43,053 bases of DNA, from contig NZ_JAJFAU010000021.1 of the NCBI RefSeq assembly GCF_022614595.1, positions 1 to 43,053 of the forward strand, written 5' to 3'. Source of the stretch: Streptomyces sp. CNQ085. Its GTDB lineage: Bacteria; Actinomycetota; Actinomycetes; Streptomycetales; Streptomycetaceae. Below, in pieces: positions 10,274 to 18,592 of this stretch; the stretch's first letter is position 1; each line of letters starts with the position of its first letter. Under the pieces are notes generated by a model, which did no database searches, was not told the DNA's origin, and was given only the letters and a program-made list of their open reading frames with translations. The position numbers were made by a program, and so were the translations under genes.

Positions 10274-11581
10274 GTGTCCATCGTTCTCCCGCCCTCCGCC
10301 GCCCCGCGTTCCGCCTACCCCGCCGAGGTCCTGCCCGGACCGGTCCGCCGGCGCCTGCTGGAGCTGGCGGAGGGCGAGGCGCCCGTCTCCGCGTACCTCT
10401 ACGACGGCCGGGCCGCCGCCGCGCGCGCCCGCGGGCTGCGCGCCGTGCTGCCGGAGTGGGCGGCCGTCCACTACGCGGTGAAGGCCAACTCCTTCCCCGG
10501 CGTCGTACGCGCGCTGGCCCCGTACGTGGACGGCTTCGAGGTCGCCTCCCGCGCCGAGCTGGAGCTGGCCCTGGCCGCCCTGCGGGAGCGGGACGGCCCC
10601 GGAGACCCGCAGGGCTCCGGCCGCTCCTCCCCCGTCCCCGTCGTCGCCGCCGGGCCCGCCAAGTCCGTGCCCGTACTGGCCGCCCTGGTGCGCGCCGGGG
10701 TCGAGGCGATCAATGCCGAGAGCCTGCTGGAGCTGCACCGCATCAGCCGCATCGCCGTCGCCGAGGGCACCACCGCCCGGGTGGCGCTGCGGGTCAACCC
10801 CGCCGGCGGCCCCGGTGAGGGCCCCGAGGCCGCACCGGCTCCCGGGTCGCTGCGCATGGGCGGCCGGGCGTCGCAGTTCGGGGTGCCCGAGCCCGACGTG
10901 CCCGGGGTGCTGGAGCAGGCGCTGCGGCTGCCGGGCCTGGACGTCACGGGCTTCCACGTCCACGCGGCCTCCAACAACCTCGACGCCGGCTCCCAGGCCG
11001 CCCATCTGCGCCGGTGTGTGGAGTGGAGCGCGGCGACCGCCCGAAGGCACGGCGTGGACCTGCGCATGGTCGACGTCGGCGGCGGCATAGGCGTGGCCTT
11101 CGAGGAGCTCGCGGGCGAGCGGCCCTTCGACGTGGACCGCTTCGGCGAGCTGGTCGCGCGGTGCGAGCCGCCGCCGGGCGTGCGGGTGGTCCTGGAGCCG
11201 GGCCGCTTCCTGGTGGCCGACTGCGGCTGGTACGCGGCCGAGGTCACCGACGTCAAGCACAGCTACGGCACCGCCTTCGCCGTGCTGCGCGGCGGCATCA
11301 ACCACTTCCAGCTTCCCACCTCCTGGGACCTGGTGCACAACATCGCCGTCCTGCCCGTCGACCGCTGGCCCGACGGCCTGCCGCGCCCGGAGGCCGCCGG
11401 TACGCGCGTCACCGTCGTCGGCGAGCTGTGCACCCCCGAGGACACCCTGCTGCGCGATGTCCGGGTGGACCGAGTCCGAGCGGGGGATCTGGTCGTTTTC
11501 CCCTACGCGGGCTCCTACGGCTGGGAGTTCGCGATGCACGGCTTCCTCGGCCACCCCGTCGCGGAACGCCACCTGCTGTGA
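10274..11581 (+). CDS. Alanine-racemase-fold PLP decarboxylase (type III, DapDC/ODC-like)
   Basis: A 435-residue fold-type III PLP enzyme related to diaminopimelate/ornithine/lysine decarboxylases and to SbnH-type siderophore decarboxylases. The PLP lysine is K70 in HYAVKANSF. HVHAASNNLDAG and the Gly-rich VDVGGGIGVAF bind the cofactor phosphate, and ELCTPEDTL (Cys386) with the FPYAGSYGWEF segment forms the dimer-interface active site. It would decarboxylate an amino acid or a citryl-amino-acid intermediate; substrate is not readable from sequence. It is the first gene behind the iron box. GTG start with a GAGGTAG-type ribosome binding site. Confidence 0.85.
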   Translation: MSIVLPPSAAPRSAYPAEVLPGPVRRRLLELAEGEAPVSAYLYDGRAAAARARGLRAVLPEWAAVHYAVKANSFPGVVRALAPYVDGFEVASRAELELALAALRERDGPGDPQGSGRSSPVPVVAAGPAKSVPVLAALVRAGVEAINAESLLELHRISRIAVAEGTTARVALRVNPAGGPGEGPEAAPAPGSLRMGGRASQFGVPEPDVPGVLEQALRLPGLDVTGFHVHAASNNLDAGSQAAHLRRCVEWSAATARRHGVDLRMVDVGGGIGVAFEELAGERPFDVDRFGELVARCEPPPGVRVVLEPGRFLVADCGWYAAEVTDVKHSYGTAFAVLRGGINHFQLPTSWDLVHNIAVLPVDRWPDGLPRPEAAGTRVTVVGELCTPEDTLLRDVRVDRVRAGDLVVFPYAGSYGWEFAMHGFLGHPVAERHLL

Positions 11582-11672
11582 CCGGCGACCGACCGCCCAC
11601 CCGGGGACGGTCGCCGGGCCGTACGGCCGACACCCTCCCGACGGAGCAGAGGAACAACGGAGCGATGACGCC

Positions 11673-11747
11673 ATGACCGTGTCCACCGCACCCCCGACAC
11701 CGGCCGCCGCCGCGGCCATGGACACCACACCGGGACGGGCGGCGTGA
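11673..11747 (+). CDS. 24-residue upstream reading frame coupled to the second decarboxylase
   Basis: ATG 11673 opens a 24-codon frame rich in Ala, Pro and Thr (MTVSTAPPTPAAAAAMDT...) whose TGA overlaps the GTG start of the next enzyme by GTGA, the same coupling used throughout the operon. The decarboxylase GTG itself lacks a good ribosome binding site. The short frame may act as a translational coupler, or it may be the true N-terminus of the decarboxylase displaced by a one-base frameshift. Comparison with orthologues would decide. Confidence 0.4.
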   Translation: MTVSTAPPTPAAAAAMDTTPGRAA

Positions 11748-13405
11748 CGGGCCGCGTCCGCGCGGCGGAGACGGACTCCCCGGCGCCGGACCTCCCGGGC
11801 GCCCGGGACGGCGGCGGCCGGGCCGAGGCGCTGCGCGCCCTCGTCGACGGGCTGCTGGCGTCCGCCGCCCCCTCCGGCACGGAACCGCCCGCCGCGGAGC
11901 CGCCCCGCGCCGCCCCGCTGTCCGGTTCCGTGGACGGCCCCGGCGCGCTGGAACCGCTGCTGCGCGCCGCGCTCGCGGCGCTGGAGGAGGGCGCGGCCCG
12001 GCGCGGCGGTCCCGCTCCGGCGCTCGAACCCGGCGAGCTGGCCGCGCGCGTCGCCGGGGAGTACGCGGCGGCCCGCGGCGAGGAGGCCCTGCCCCGGCTG
12101 ACCTCGCTGCTGGCGCACGGCAGCGCCGATCCGGCCGACCCGCTGTGCGCGGCCCATCTGCACTGCCCGCCACTGGCCGTCGCCGTCGCCGCCGACCTGG
12201 CCGTCTCGGCCCTCAACCCCTCGCAGGACTCCTGGGACCAGGCGCCGGCCGCCACCACCCTGGAGACGCTGCTGCTGGCGGAACTGGCCGGACTGGTGGG
12301 GTACGGCGAGGAGGCGACCGGGGTGCTGACCTCCGGCGGCACCGAGTCCAACCTGATGGGCCTGATGCTGGCCCGCGACCGGGTGCTGGGGCGCGCGTCG
12401 GGGCGGCAGGTCGAGCTGGAGGGCGTGCCGGGCACCGGCCCGCGCCCCCGCGTGTTCACCTCCGCCGCCGCGCACTTCTCCGTCCAGCGCGCCGCCGCCC
12501 TGCTGGGTCTGGGTGAGGACGCGGTGGTGCCCGTCGACATCGACCACGCCCAGCGCATGGACCCCGGCGCGCTGGCCGGCGCCCTGGAGCGGTGCGCGGA
12601 CGCCGGCGAACTGCCCGTCGCCGTCGTCGCCACCGCCGGGACGACCGACACCGGCACAGTCGACCCGCTGCCCGAGTGCGCGCGCCTGGCCGCCGAGTAC
12701 GGCGCCTGGTTCCACGTGGACGCGGCCTACGGCGGCGGCGCGCTGCTGTCGGACCGGCTGGCCCCGCTGCTGGACGGCGTCGAGCTGGCCGACTCCGTCT
12801 CCCTGGACTGGCACAAGCTGGGCTGGCAGCCGGTCGCGGCCGGCGTCTTCCTCGTCCGGCGCGCGCGAACGTACGCCTCGCTGGCCCGCCGCGCGGTCTA
12901 CCTCAACCCGCGCGACGACGAGGAGGCTGGCTACCCCAGCCTGCTCGGCCTGTCGCTGCGCACCACCCGCCGCGCGGACGGCTTCTCCATCGCCGTCACC
13001 CTGCGCACGCTGGGCCGCGAGGGCCTGGGACGGCTGGTGGACGCCTGCCACGACCTCGCGCTGGCCGGGGCGGCGGCGGTGCGTGCCCATCCGCGGCTGG
13101 AGCTGCACGCCGACCCGGTGCTGACGGCGTTCCTCTTCCGCTACCTGCCGCACGGGCAGGACGGTCCCGTGGGGAACGATCCCGGGCGGGCCGACCGGAT
13201 CAACGCCGCCCTGCGGCGCAGGCTGCTGCGCGAGGGGCGCGCGGTCGTCGGCCGCACCGAACTGCCGGGCGAGGGGCCGGGCCGGGTGCGGCTGAAGCTC
13301 ACCCTGCTCAACCCGCACGCGACGCCCGTCGACGTCGGGCGGCTGCTGGACGCGGTCGCCGAGGCGGGCCTGGCGGAGGAGCGGGCCGTGGAGGAATCGA
13401 GGTGA
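11744..13405 (+). CDS. Group II PLP-dependent decarboxylase (DesA/DABA decarboxylase-like)
   Basis: A 553-residue fold-type I decarboxylase of the DesA/L-2,4-diaminobutyrate/tyrosine decarboxylase group. The first 90 residues are a poorly conserved Ala/Pro-rich extension. Core motifs follow: LTSGGTESNLMGLM, the cofactor-contacting HVDAAYGGG, and the PLP lysine K358 in SLDWHKLGW. In known siderophore pathways this family makes cadaverine, putrescine or diaminopropane. Having two decarboxylases of different folds in one operon suggests two different amine building blocks. GTG start overlaps a 24-codon frame; the stop overlaps the next start (GTGA). Confidence 0.87.
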   Translation: MTGRVRAAETDSPAPDLPGARDGGGRAEALRALVDGLLASAAPSGTEPPAAEPPRAAPLSGSVDGPGALEPLLRAALAALEEGAARRGGPAPALEPGELAARVAGEYAAARGEEALPRLTSLLAHGSADPADPLCAAHLHCPPLAVAVAADLAVSALNPSQDSWDQAPAATTLETLLLAELAGLVGYGEEATGVLTSGGTESNLMGLMLARDRVLGRASGRQVELEGVPGTGPRPRVFTSAAAHFSVQRAAALLGLGEDAVVPVDIDHAQRMDPGALAGALERCADAGELPVAVVATAGTTDTGTVDPLPECARLAAEYGAWFHVDAAYGGGALLSDRLAPLLDGVELADSVSLDWHKLGWQPVAAGVFLVRRARTYASLARRAVYLNPRDDEEAGYPSLLGLSLRTTRRADGFSIAVTLRTLGREGLGRLVDACHDLALAGAAAVRAHPRLELHADPVLTAFLFRYLPHGQDGPVGNDPGRADRINAALRRRLLREGRAVVGRTELPGEGPGRVRLKLTLLNPHATPVDVGRLLDAVAEAGLAEERAVEESR

Positions 13406-15300
13406 CCCCGAACCCGCTGGGCGGGAGCCCGTCCGCGCACGGTGCCGGCCCGCACGGCCCCGACCCGCTCAACCACCCCGACCCGCTCGACCACCCCGAC
13501 CCGCAGCGCGCCGCCGCCACCGCCGCGACCGAGCGGCTGCTGCGCGCGTACGTCCGCGAGACCGGCACCGAGGTGCCGGCCGCCGGGCAGTCGCTGCATC
13601 TGGTGCTACCGCTGAGCAGGATGACGCTGCGCGTGCCGGTACGGTACCGGTCCGCGACCGGCTGGCACCGCTTCGGCGAGGTGCGCGTGGTCACCTCCGA
13701 GCGGGGCGGCAGCCTGCCCGCGGACATCGCGCTGGCGGCGGCGGCGCTGGTCCGGGAGCACGCGCTGCGGCGCGGCCGCCCCCTCCTGGACGGAGGCGAC
13801 GCGGTGGCCCGGGTACTGGACTCGGCCCGCCGCACCGCCGTCCATCTGGCCCGGCGCCGCGCCGAGGCCCCCGGTACGGCCGGTCCGACGCCGTTCCTGG
13901 ACGCCGAGCAGGCACTGCTGCTGGGCCACCCCCTCCATCCCGCGCCCAAGAGCCGCGGGGAGGCGTCGGACGCCGAACTGGATTCCCACTCACCCGAGTT
14001 GCGCGGCTCCTTCCCGCTGCACTGGTTCGCCGCGCACCCGGACGCGGTCGTCGGCGAGAGCGCGGACGGCCGCCCCGTCACCGATCTGCTGCGGTCCCTG
14101 GCGGCGGGTGTGGAGGTGCCCGCCGGCATGGTGCCGGTGCCCGCTCACCCCTGGCAGGCGCGCGAGGCCGTACGCCGCCCGCGGACCGCCGTGCTGCTGG
14201 AGGCCGGGCTGCTGCGTCCACTGGGGCCCGCCGGTCCGGCCTGGTACCCCACCTCCTCGCTGCGGACGGTGCACCGTCCGGACGCCGAGGCGATGCTGAA
14301 GCTGTCGCTCGGCATGCGGATCACCAACTCCCGCCGCAACAACCTCCGCGGCGAGCTGCGGCTGGGGGTGCGGGCCGCACGGCTGCTGGCCGCCGGATCG
14401 CCCGGCCGTCCCGGGCCGGGCGGATGGCTGCGCGCCGAACACCCGGAGTTCGGCATCCTGCGCGACTTCGCCTGGGTCTCGGTGGGCCGCGGCGAGGGCT
14501 TCCCGGAAGCGGGCCCGGAGACGGGCCTGGAGACGGCGATACGCGACAACCCCTTCCGGGGCGGGGCCCGGAACCGGACCGGCGGCGGGACCGGCGGCGG
14601 GACCGGCGAGGCGCTGTGCGTGGCCGGTCTGCTGGCCGAGCGCACCGGCCCCGGCGACGGCTCCCCGCCGCCGTACCGCTCCGCGCTGTGCGAGGCCGTG
14701 GAGCGCACCGCCCGCGCCCACGGCGTCTCCACCGCCGAGGCCTCCGAGCGCTGGCTGCTGCGCTACCTGGAGATGCTGGCCGTCCCCCTGATCCGCCTCC
14801 ACGCCCACCACGGGATCGCCCTGGAGCCGCACCACCAGAACACCCTGGTGGCGCTGGGCGCCGACGGGCTGCCGGTGGCGGGCTGGTACCGCGACAGCCA
14901 GGGCTACTACGTCGCCGCCTCCCGCGCCGTCGCGCTGGAGCGGCTGCTGCCGGGCCTGTACGAGGGGGTGGAGCTGGTCTTCGAGGACTCCTTCGTCGAC
15001 GAGCGCGTCGCCTACTACCTGGGGGTCAGCAACCTGCTCGGCGTGGTGGGCGCGTTCGGTTCGTTCGGCCTGGCCCGCGAGGAGCGCCTGCTGGGCGTGC
15101 TGCGCGCCGCGCTGGAGCGGCTGCGCGCCGCCGAGCCCGGCGCCAAGGGCCTGCTGGAGACGCTGCTGGACGCCCCGTCGCTGCGCTGCAAGGCCAACTT
15201 CCTGACCTGCGTGGACGGGCTCGACGAGCTGGTCGGCGACGTCCACACCCAGTCCGTCTACGTCGATCTTCCCAATCCCCTCGCGGAGGCACAGCCGTGA
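13402..15300 (+). CDS. IucA/IucC-family NIS siderophore synthetase (first copy)
   Basis: A 632-residue ATP-dependent synthetase that joins a carboxylic acid (often citrate or succinate derivatives) to an amine or hydroxylamine. Family hallmarks: GHPLHPAPKSR near residues 175-185, PVPAHPWQ, TSSLRTVHRPD, KLSLGMRITNSRRN for adenylate binding, and the C-terminal LEPHHQNTLVALG and GWYRDSQGYYVA segments with metal/ATP ligands. Length fits (about 580-630). It contains a Gly/Arg-rich low-complexity insert (GGGTGGGTG) near residues 390-405. GTG start overlaps the upstream stop by four bases. Which NIS type (A, B or C) cannot be told by eye. Confidence 0.92.
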   Translation: MTPNPLGGSPSAHGAGPHGPDPLNHPDPLDHPDPQRAAATAATERLLRAYVRETGTEVPAAGQSLHLVLPLSRMTLRVPVRYRSATGWHRFGEVRVVTSERGGSLPADIALAAAALVREHALRRGRPLLDGGDAVARVLDSARRTAVHLARRRAEAPGTAGPTPFLDAEQALLLGHPLHPAPKSRGEASDAELDSHSPELRGSFPLHWFAAHPDAVVGESADGRPVTDLLRSLAAGVEVPAGMVPVPAHPWQAREAVRRPRTAVLLEAGLLRPLGPAGPAWYPTSSLRTVHRPDAEAMLKLSLGMRITNSRRNNLRGELRLGVRAARLLAAGSPGRPGPGGWLRAEHPEFGILRDFAWVSVGRGEGFPEAGPETGLETAIRDNPFRGGARNRTGGGTGGGTGEALCVAGLLAERTGPGDGSPPPYRSALCEAVERTARAHGVSTAEASERWLLRYLEMLAVPLIRLHAHHGIALEPHHQNTLVALGADGLPVAGWYRDSQGYYVAASRAVALERLLPGLYEGVELVFEDSFVDERVAYYLGVSNLLGVVGAFGSFGLAREERLLGVLRAALERLRAAEPGAKGLLETLLDAPSLRCKANFLTCVDGLDELVGDVHTQSVYVDLPNPLAEAQP

Positions 15301-16739
15301 CCGACCACTCCACCCCGCCGCGCGGCGTGTACGACCTCGTCGGCGTCGGCATCGGTCCGTTCAACCTCTCCCTGGCCGCGCTCTGCGACGGCGTGCCGGG
15401 GCTGGACACCCTCTTCCTGGACCGCCGTCCCGCCTTCTCCTGGCATCCCGGGCTGCTGCTGGAGGGCACCGTCCTGCAGGTGCCCTTCATGGCCGACCTG
15501 GTGACGATGGCCGACCCCACCAGCCGCTGGTCGTACCTGAACTACCTGCGCGAACACGGGCGGCTGTTCCCGTTCTTCTTCTCCGAGCGCTTCCACGTCC
15601 CGCGCCGCGAGTACGACCACTACTGCCGCTGGGTCGCCGAGCGCCTGCCCTCGTGCCGCTTCGGCGCGGAGGTGACGGCGGTGGAGTGGGACGCGTCGGC
15701 CGAGGCATTCGCCGTCACCCACCGCGCGCCGGGTGATCCGGGTGATCCGGACGGGGGCCGGGGCGGCGGCCGGGAGGAGCGCGTACTGGCCCGGCGGGTG
15801 GTGCTCGGCGTCGGCACCACCCCGGTCGTGCCCGAGCCCCTGCGCCCCCTGCTCGCGCCCGCGCACGCCGGGCGCGTACTGCACAGCGCCGACTACCGCA
15901 CCCACCGCGCCGCCCTCGCCGGGAGGGACGACGTGACGGTGGTCGGGGCGGGGCAGTCCGGCGCGGAAGTCGTGCTCGACCTGCTGCGGCACCAGGACGG
16001 CGAGGGGCGCGGCGGCCCGTACGTGCGCTGGCTGGCGCGCACCCCGGCGTTCGCGCCCATGGAGTACTCCAAGATCGGCCTGGAGCACTTCACCCCGGAC
16101 TACGTCCGCTACTTCCGCGCCCTGCCCGAGGCCGTCCGCGACCGGCTGGTGCGCGAGCAGTGGCAGCTCTACAAGGGCGTCAGCGAACAGACCCTCGGCG
16201 AGATCCACGACGAACTGTACGAGCGGACCATCGGCGGCGGACGGCCTCGGGCCGGCCTCCACCCGGGCGTGGAGATCACCGCCGCGGCCCCCGTGGAGGA
16301 CTCGGGGGGCCGCGGGTACGTACTGGGCTGCCGCCACGCCCGGCAGGGCACGGAGTTCGAGGTACGCACCTCGGCGGTCGTCGCGGCCACCGGCTACGCC
16401 GCCGTACGACCGGCCTGCCTGGACCCGCTGGACAAGCTCGTCGACTGGGACGCGCGCGGCCGCTACCGCGTCGGCGGCGACTACCGCGTCGCGCTCGACG
16501 GGAGCGTCACCGGTGCGCTGTACGTGCAGAACGCCGAGACGCACACCCACGGCGTGGGCGCGCCCGACCTCACCCTCGGCGCCTGGCGCGCTGCGGTGAT
16601 CCTCAACTCCGCCGCCGGGCGCACCGTACTGCCCGTACCCGACCGGGCGGCCTGGACGACCTTCGGCGCACCCGACTCCGAGGCGTACGACCCCGGGGCG
16701 CACGAGCCCGGGGCGCACGCCGGGGAGGCGGCCCGATGA
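15297..16739 (+). CDS. Lysine/ornithine (diamine) N-hydroxylase, FAD/NADPH-dependent
   Basis: A 480-residue flavin monooxygenase of the IucD/DesB/PvdA family, which N-hydroxylates the terminal amine of lysine, ornithine or a diamine to prepare hydroxamate groups. FAD motif GVGIGPFNLSLAAL lies at residues 16-29, followed by FLDRRPAFSWHPGLLLEGT and the PTSRWSYLNYL segment. The NADPH motif VVGAGQSGAEVVLDLL is at about 214-229 and the C-terminal ATGYA is present. An Asp/Gly-rich insert occurs around residue 150, and the last 20 residues are a simple GAHEPGAHAG-type repeat. It overlaps both neighbours by four bases. Confidence 0.93.
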   Translation: MTDHSTPPRGVYDLVGVGIGPFNLSLAALCDGVPGLDTLFLDRRPAFSWHPGLLLEGTVLQVPFMADLVTMADPTSRWSYLNYLREHGRLFPFFFSERFHVPRREYDHYCRWVAERLPSCRFGAEVTAVEWDASAEAFAVTHRAPGDPGDPDGGRGGGREERVLARRVVLGVGTTPVVPEPLRPLLAPAHAGRVLHSADYRTHRAALAGRDDVTVVGAGQSGAEVVLDLLRHQDGEGRGGPYVRWLARTPAFAPMEYSKIGLEHFTPDYVRYFRALPEAVRDRLVREQWQLYKGVSEQTLGEIHDELYERTIGGGRPRAGLHPGVEITAAAPVEDSGGRGYVLGCRHARQGTEFEVRTSAVVAATGYAAVRPACLDPLDKLVDWDARGRYRVGGDYRVALDGSVTGALYVQNAETHTHGVGAPDLTLGAWRAAVILNSAAGRTVLPVPDRAAWTTFGAPDSEAYDPGAHEPGAHAGEAAR

Positions 16740-18592
16740 GCGCCGTACCCCGCGACGCCTGGCGGGAGGCCGGGCGCAGGCTCCTGGCCAAGGCCGTCGA
16801 GGAGTTCGCCTACGAGGAACTGTTCGTCCCCGAACCCGACACCGGCGCCGACACCGAACCCGACACCGCCGGCGACGCGTACCGGCTGGACCTGGGCGGC
16901 GGGACCTCCTGGACGTTCCGCGCCGCCCGTGGCTCCTTCGGCTCCTGGCGCCTGGTCCCCGGCACCCTGCGCCGCCGGCCCGCACCCGGCGACGGCACGG
17001 AGGAGGAGGCGGACGAGGAGCCCGGCCCGGAGCGGCTGCTGCTCGACGCCCGCGAAGTGCTGGGCTGGGACGGCCCCACCACCGCCGAGGTGCTGCGCGA
17101 GCTGACCGCGACCCGCCTCGCCGAGGCCCACGTCATATCCCGCGACCTGCCCGCCGCCGCCCTGGCCGACCTGGACCACCTGGAGCTGGAGGCACACCAG
17201 GACGGCCACCCCTGCATGCTGCTCAACAAGGGCCGCCTGGGCTTCTCCGCCTCCGACGCCGCCGCCTACGCCCCCGAGGCGGCCGGCGAGGCGAGGCTGC
17301 GCTGGGCGGCGGTCCACACCACCCTGGCCTCGTACGCGGGCGTGCCGGGCCTGGACGCCCGGGCGCTGCTGTCCGAGGAACTGGACGCGGCCGTGCGCGA
17401 ACGTTTCGCCGCCGTCCTCGCCGACGCCTGCGCCCAAAGCCCATACCCCCCGGACGATTTCGTCTGGCTGCCGGTCCACCCCTTCCACTGGGACGAGGCC
17501 GTGGCCACCCTCTTCGCCCCTTACCTCGCCGACGGCCGGATCGTCCCCCTCGGCGAGGGCCCGGACCGCTACCGGCCCCTGCAGTCGGTCCGCACCCTCG
17601 CCAACCTCGACCGCCCCGGCCGCCGCAACGTCAAGGTGCCGCTGCTCATCCGCAACACCCTGGTGTGGCGCGGGCTGTCCACCGAACCGACGCGGGCCGC
17701 GCCCGACATCAGCGCCTGGCTGCACGCGATACGCGAGGGCGACTCCTACCTCCGCGACGAGCTGCGCTTCCACCCCCTGGGCGAGGTGGCCTCCGTCGCC
17801 GTGCGCCACCCGCTGTACGAGTCGGTGGCCGACGCCCCCTACCGCTACCACGAGCTGCTGGGCGCGGTGTGGCGCGAGCCGGTGACCGCCCTGCTGCGCG
17901 ACGGCGAGAGGGCCCGCACGATGGCCGCCCTGCTCAAGACCGGCTCGGACGGCAGGGCGCTGGTCGCCGAACTGGTGGAGCGCTCCGGCCTGCCCCCGCG
18001 CGCCTGGCTGACCCGCTTCCTGACCGCCCTGCTGCCGGGGCTGCTGCACTGCCTGTACCGCCACGGGATCGCCTTCTGCCCGCACGGCGAGAACACCGTG
18101 GTCATCCACGATGCCTCCGAGGTGCCCGTGGGCATCGCGCTCAAGGACTTCGCCGAGGACGTCAACCTGCTGCCCGGCCGCCGCCCCGAGTACGCCGGGC
18201 TGCCACAGCGCGCCGACGCCGTACTGCTGCGCTGGCCGGCGCACGAGCTGGCGCACTCGCTGCTGAGCGCCGTCCTCGCGGGCCACTTCCGCTTCCTCGC
18301 GCCCCTGCTGGAGGAGCATCTGGGCGTCCCCGAGCCGGACTTCTGGTCCCTGGTGCGCGCCGAGATCGGCCGCTACCACGGCCGCTTCCCCGAACTCGCG
18401 GACCGCTTCGAGGAGTTCGGCCTGCTCGCGCCGTCCTTCGACCGGGTCGCCCTCAACCGCGAGCAGTTGCTGGGCGGCGGCTTCCACGACCGCGCCGAAC
18501 GCGACGGGGGTTTCGACATCGTCCACGGCGCCGTCCCCAACCCCCTGGCCACCGCGGCGCCCCTCACCGAACCGACCGAGGAGTCAAGGTGA
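16736..18592 (+). CDS. DesD-like IucA/IucC-family NIS synthetase (second copy)
   Basis: A 618-residue second NIS synthetase, closer by eye to DesD (desferrioxamine synthetase) than the first copy: HPCMLLNKGRLGF, then YAPEAAGEARLRWAAVHTT, LPVHPFHWDEAV, the adenylate-site RNVKVPLLIRNTLVWRG, HGENTVVIHD and KDFAEDVNLL. DesD-type enzymes oligomerise or macrocyclise N-hydroxy-N-acyl diamines. The N-terminal 100 residues carry an acidic low-complexity stretch (TGADTEPDTAGDAY). With the first copy it could make two successive or asymmetric amide bonds. ATG overlaps the upstream TGA. Confidence 0.92.
   Translation: MSAVPRDAWREAGRRLLAKAVEEFAYEELFVPEPDTGADTEPDTAGDAYRLDLGGGTSWTFRAARGSFGSWRLVPGTLRRRPAPGDGTEEEADEEPGPERLLLDAREVLGWDGPTTAEVLRELTATRLAEAHVISRDLPAAALADLDHLELEAHQDGHPCMLLNKGRLGFSASDAAAYAPEAAGEARLRWAAVHTTLASYAGVPGLDARALLSEELDAAVRERFAAVLADACAQSPYPPDDFVWLPVHPFHWDEAVATLFAPYLADGRIVPLGEGPDRYRPLQSVRTLANLDRPGRRNVKVPLLIRNTLVWRGLSTEPTRAAPDISAWLHAIREGDSYLRDELRFHPLGEVASVAVRHPLYESVADAPYRYHELLGAVWREPVTALLRDGERARTMAALLKTGSDGRALVAELVERSGLPPRAWLTRFLTALLPGLLHCLYRHGIAFCPHGENTVVIHDASEVPVGIALKDFAEDVNLLPGRRPEYAGLPQRADAVLLRWPAHELAHSLLSAVLAGHFRFLAPLLEEHLGVPEPDFWSLVRAEIGRYHGRFPELADRFEEFGLLAPSFDRVALNREQLLGGGFHDRAERDGGFDIVHGAVPNPLATAAPLTEPTEESR

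Noticed and set aside
10136..13318. Leftward open frame of over 1,000 codons across the siderophore decarboxylases
   Set aside because: Antisense to two PLP enzymes with intact active sites; the predicted protein has no recognisable domain and is Gly/Gln/Val low complexity.
14574..14609. GGCGGGACC repeats within the first IucA/IucC gene
   Set aside because: An in-frame Gly/Thr-rich loop of the protein, not a regulatory repeat or CRISPR.
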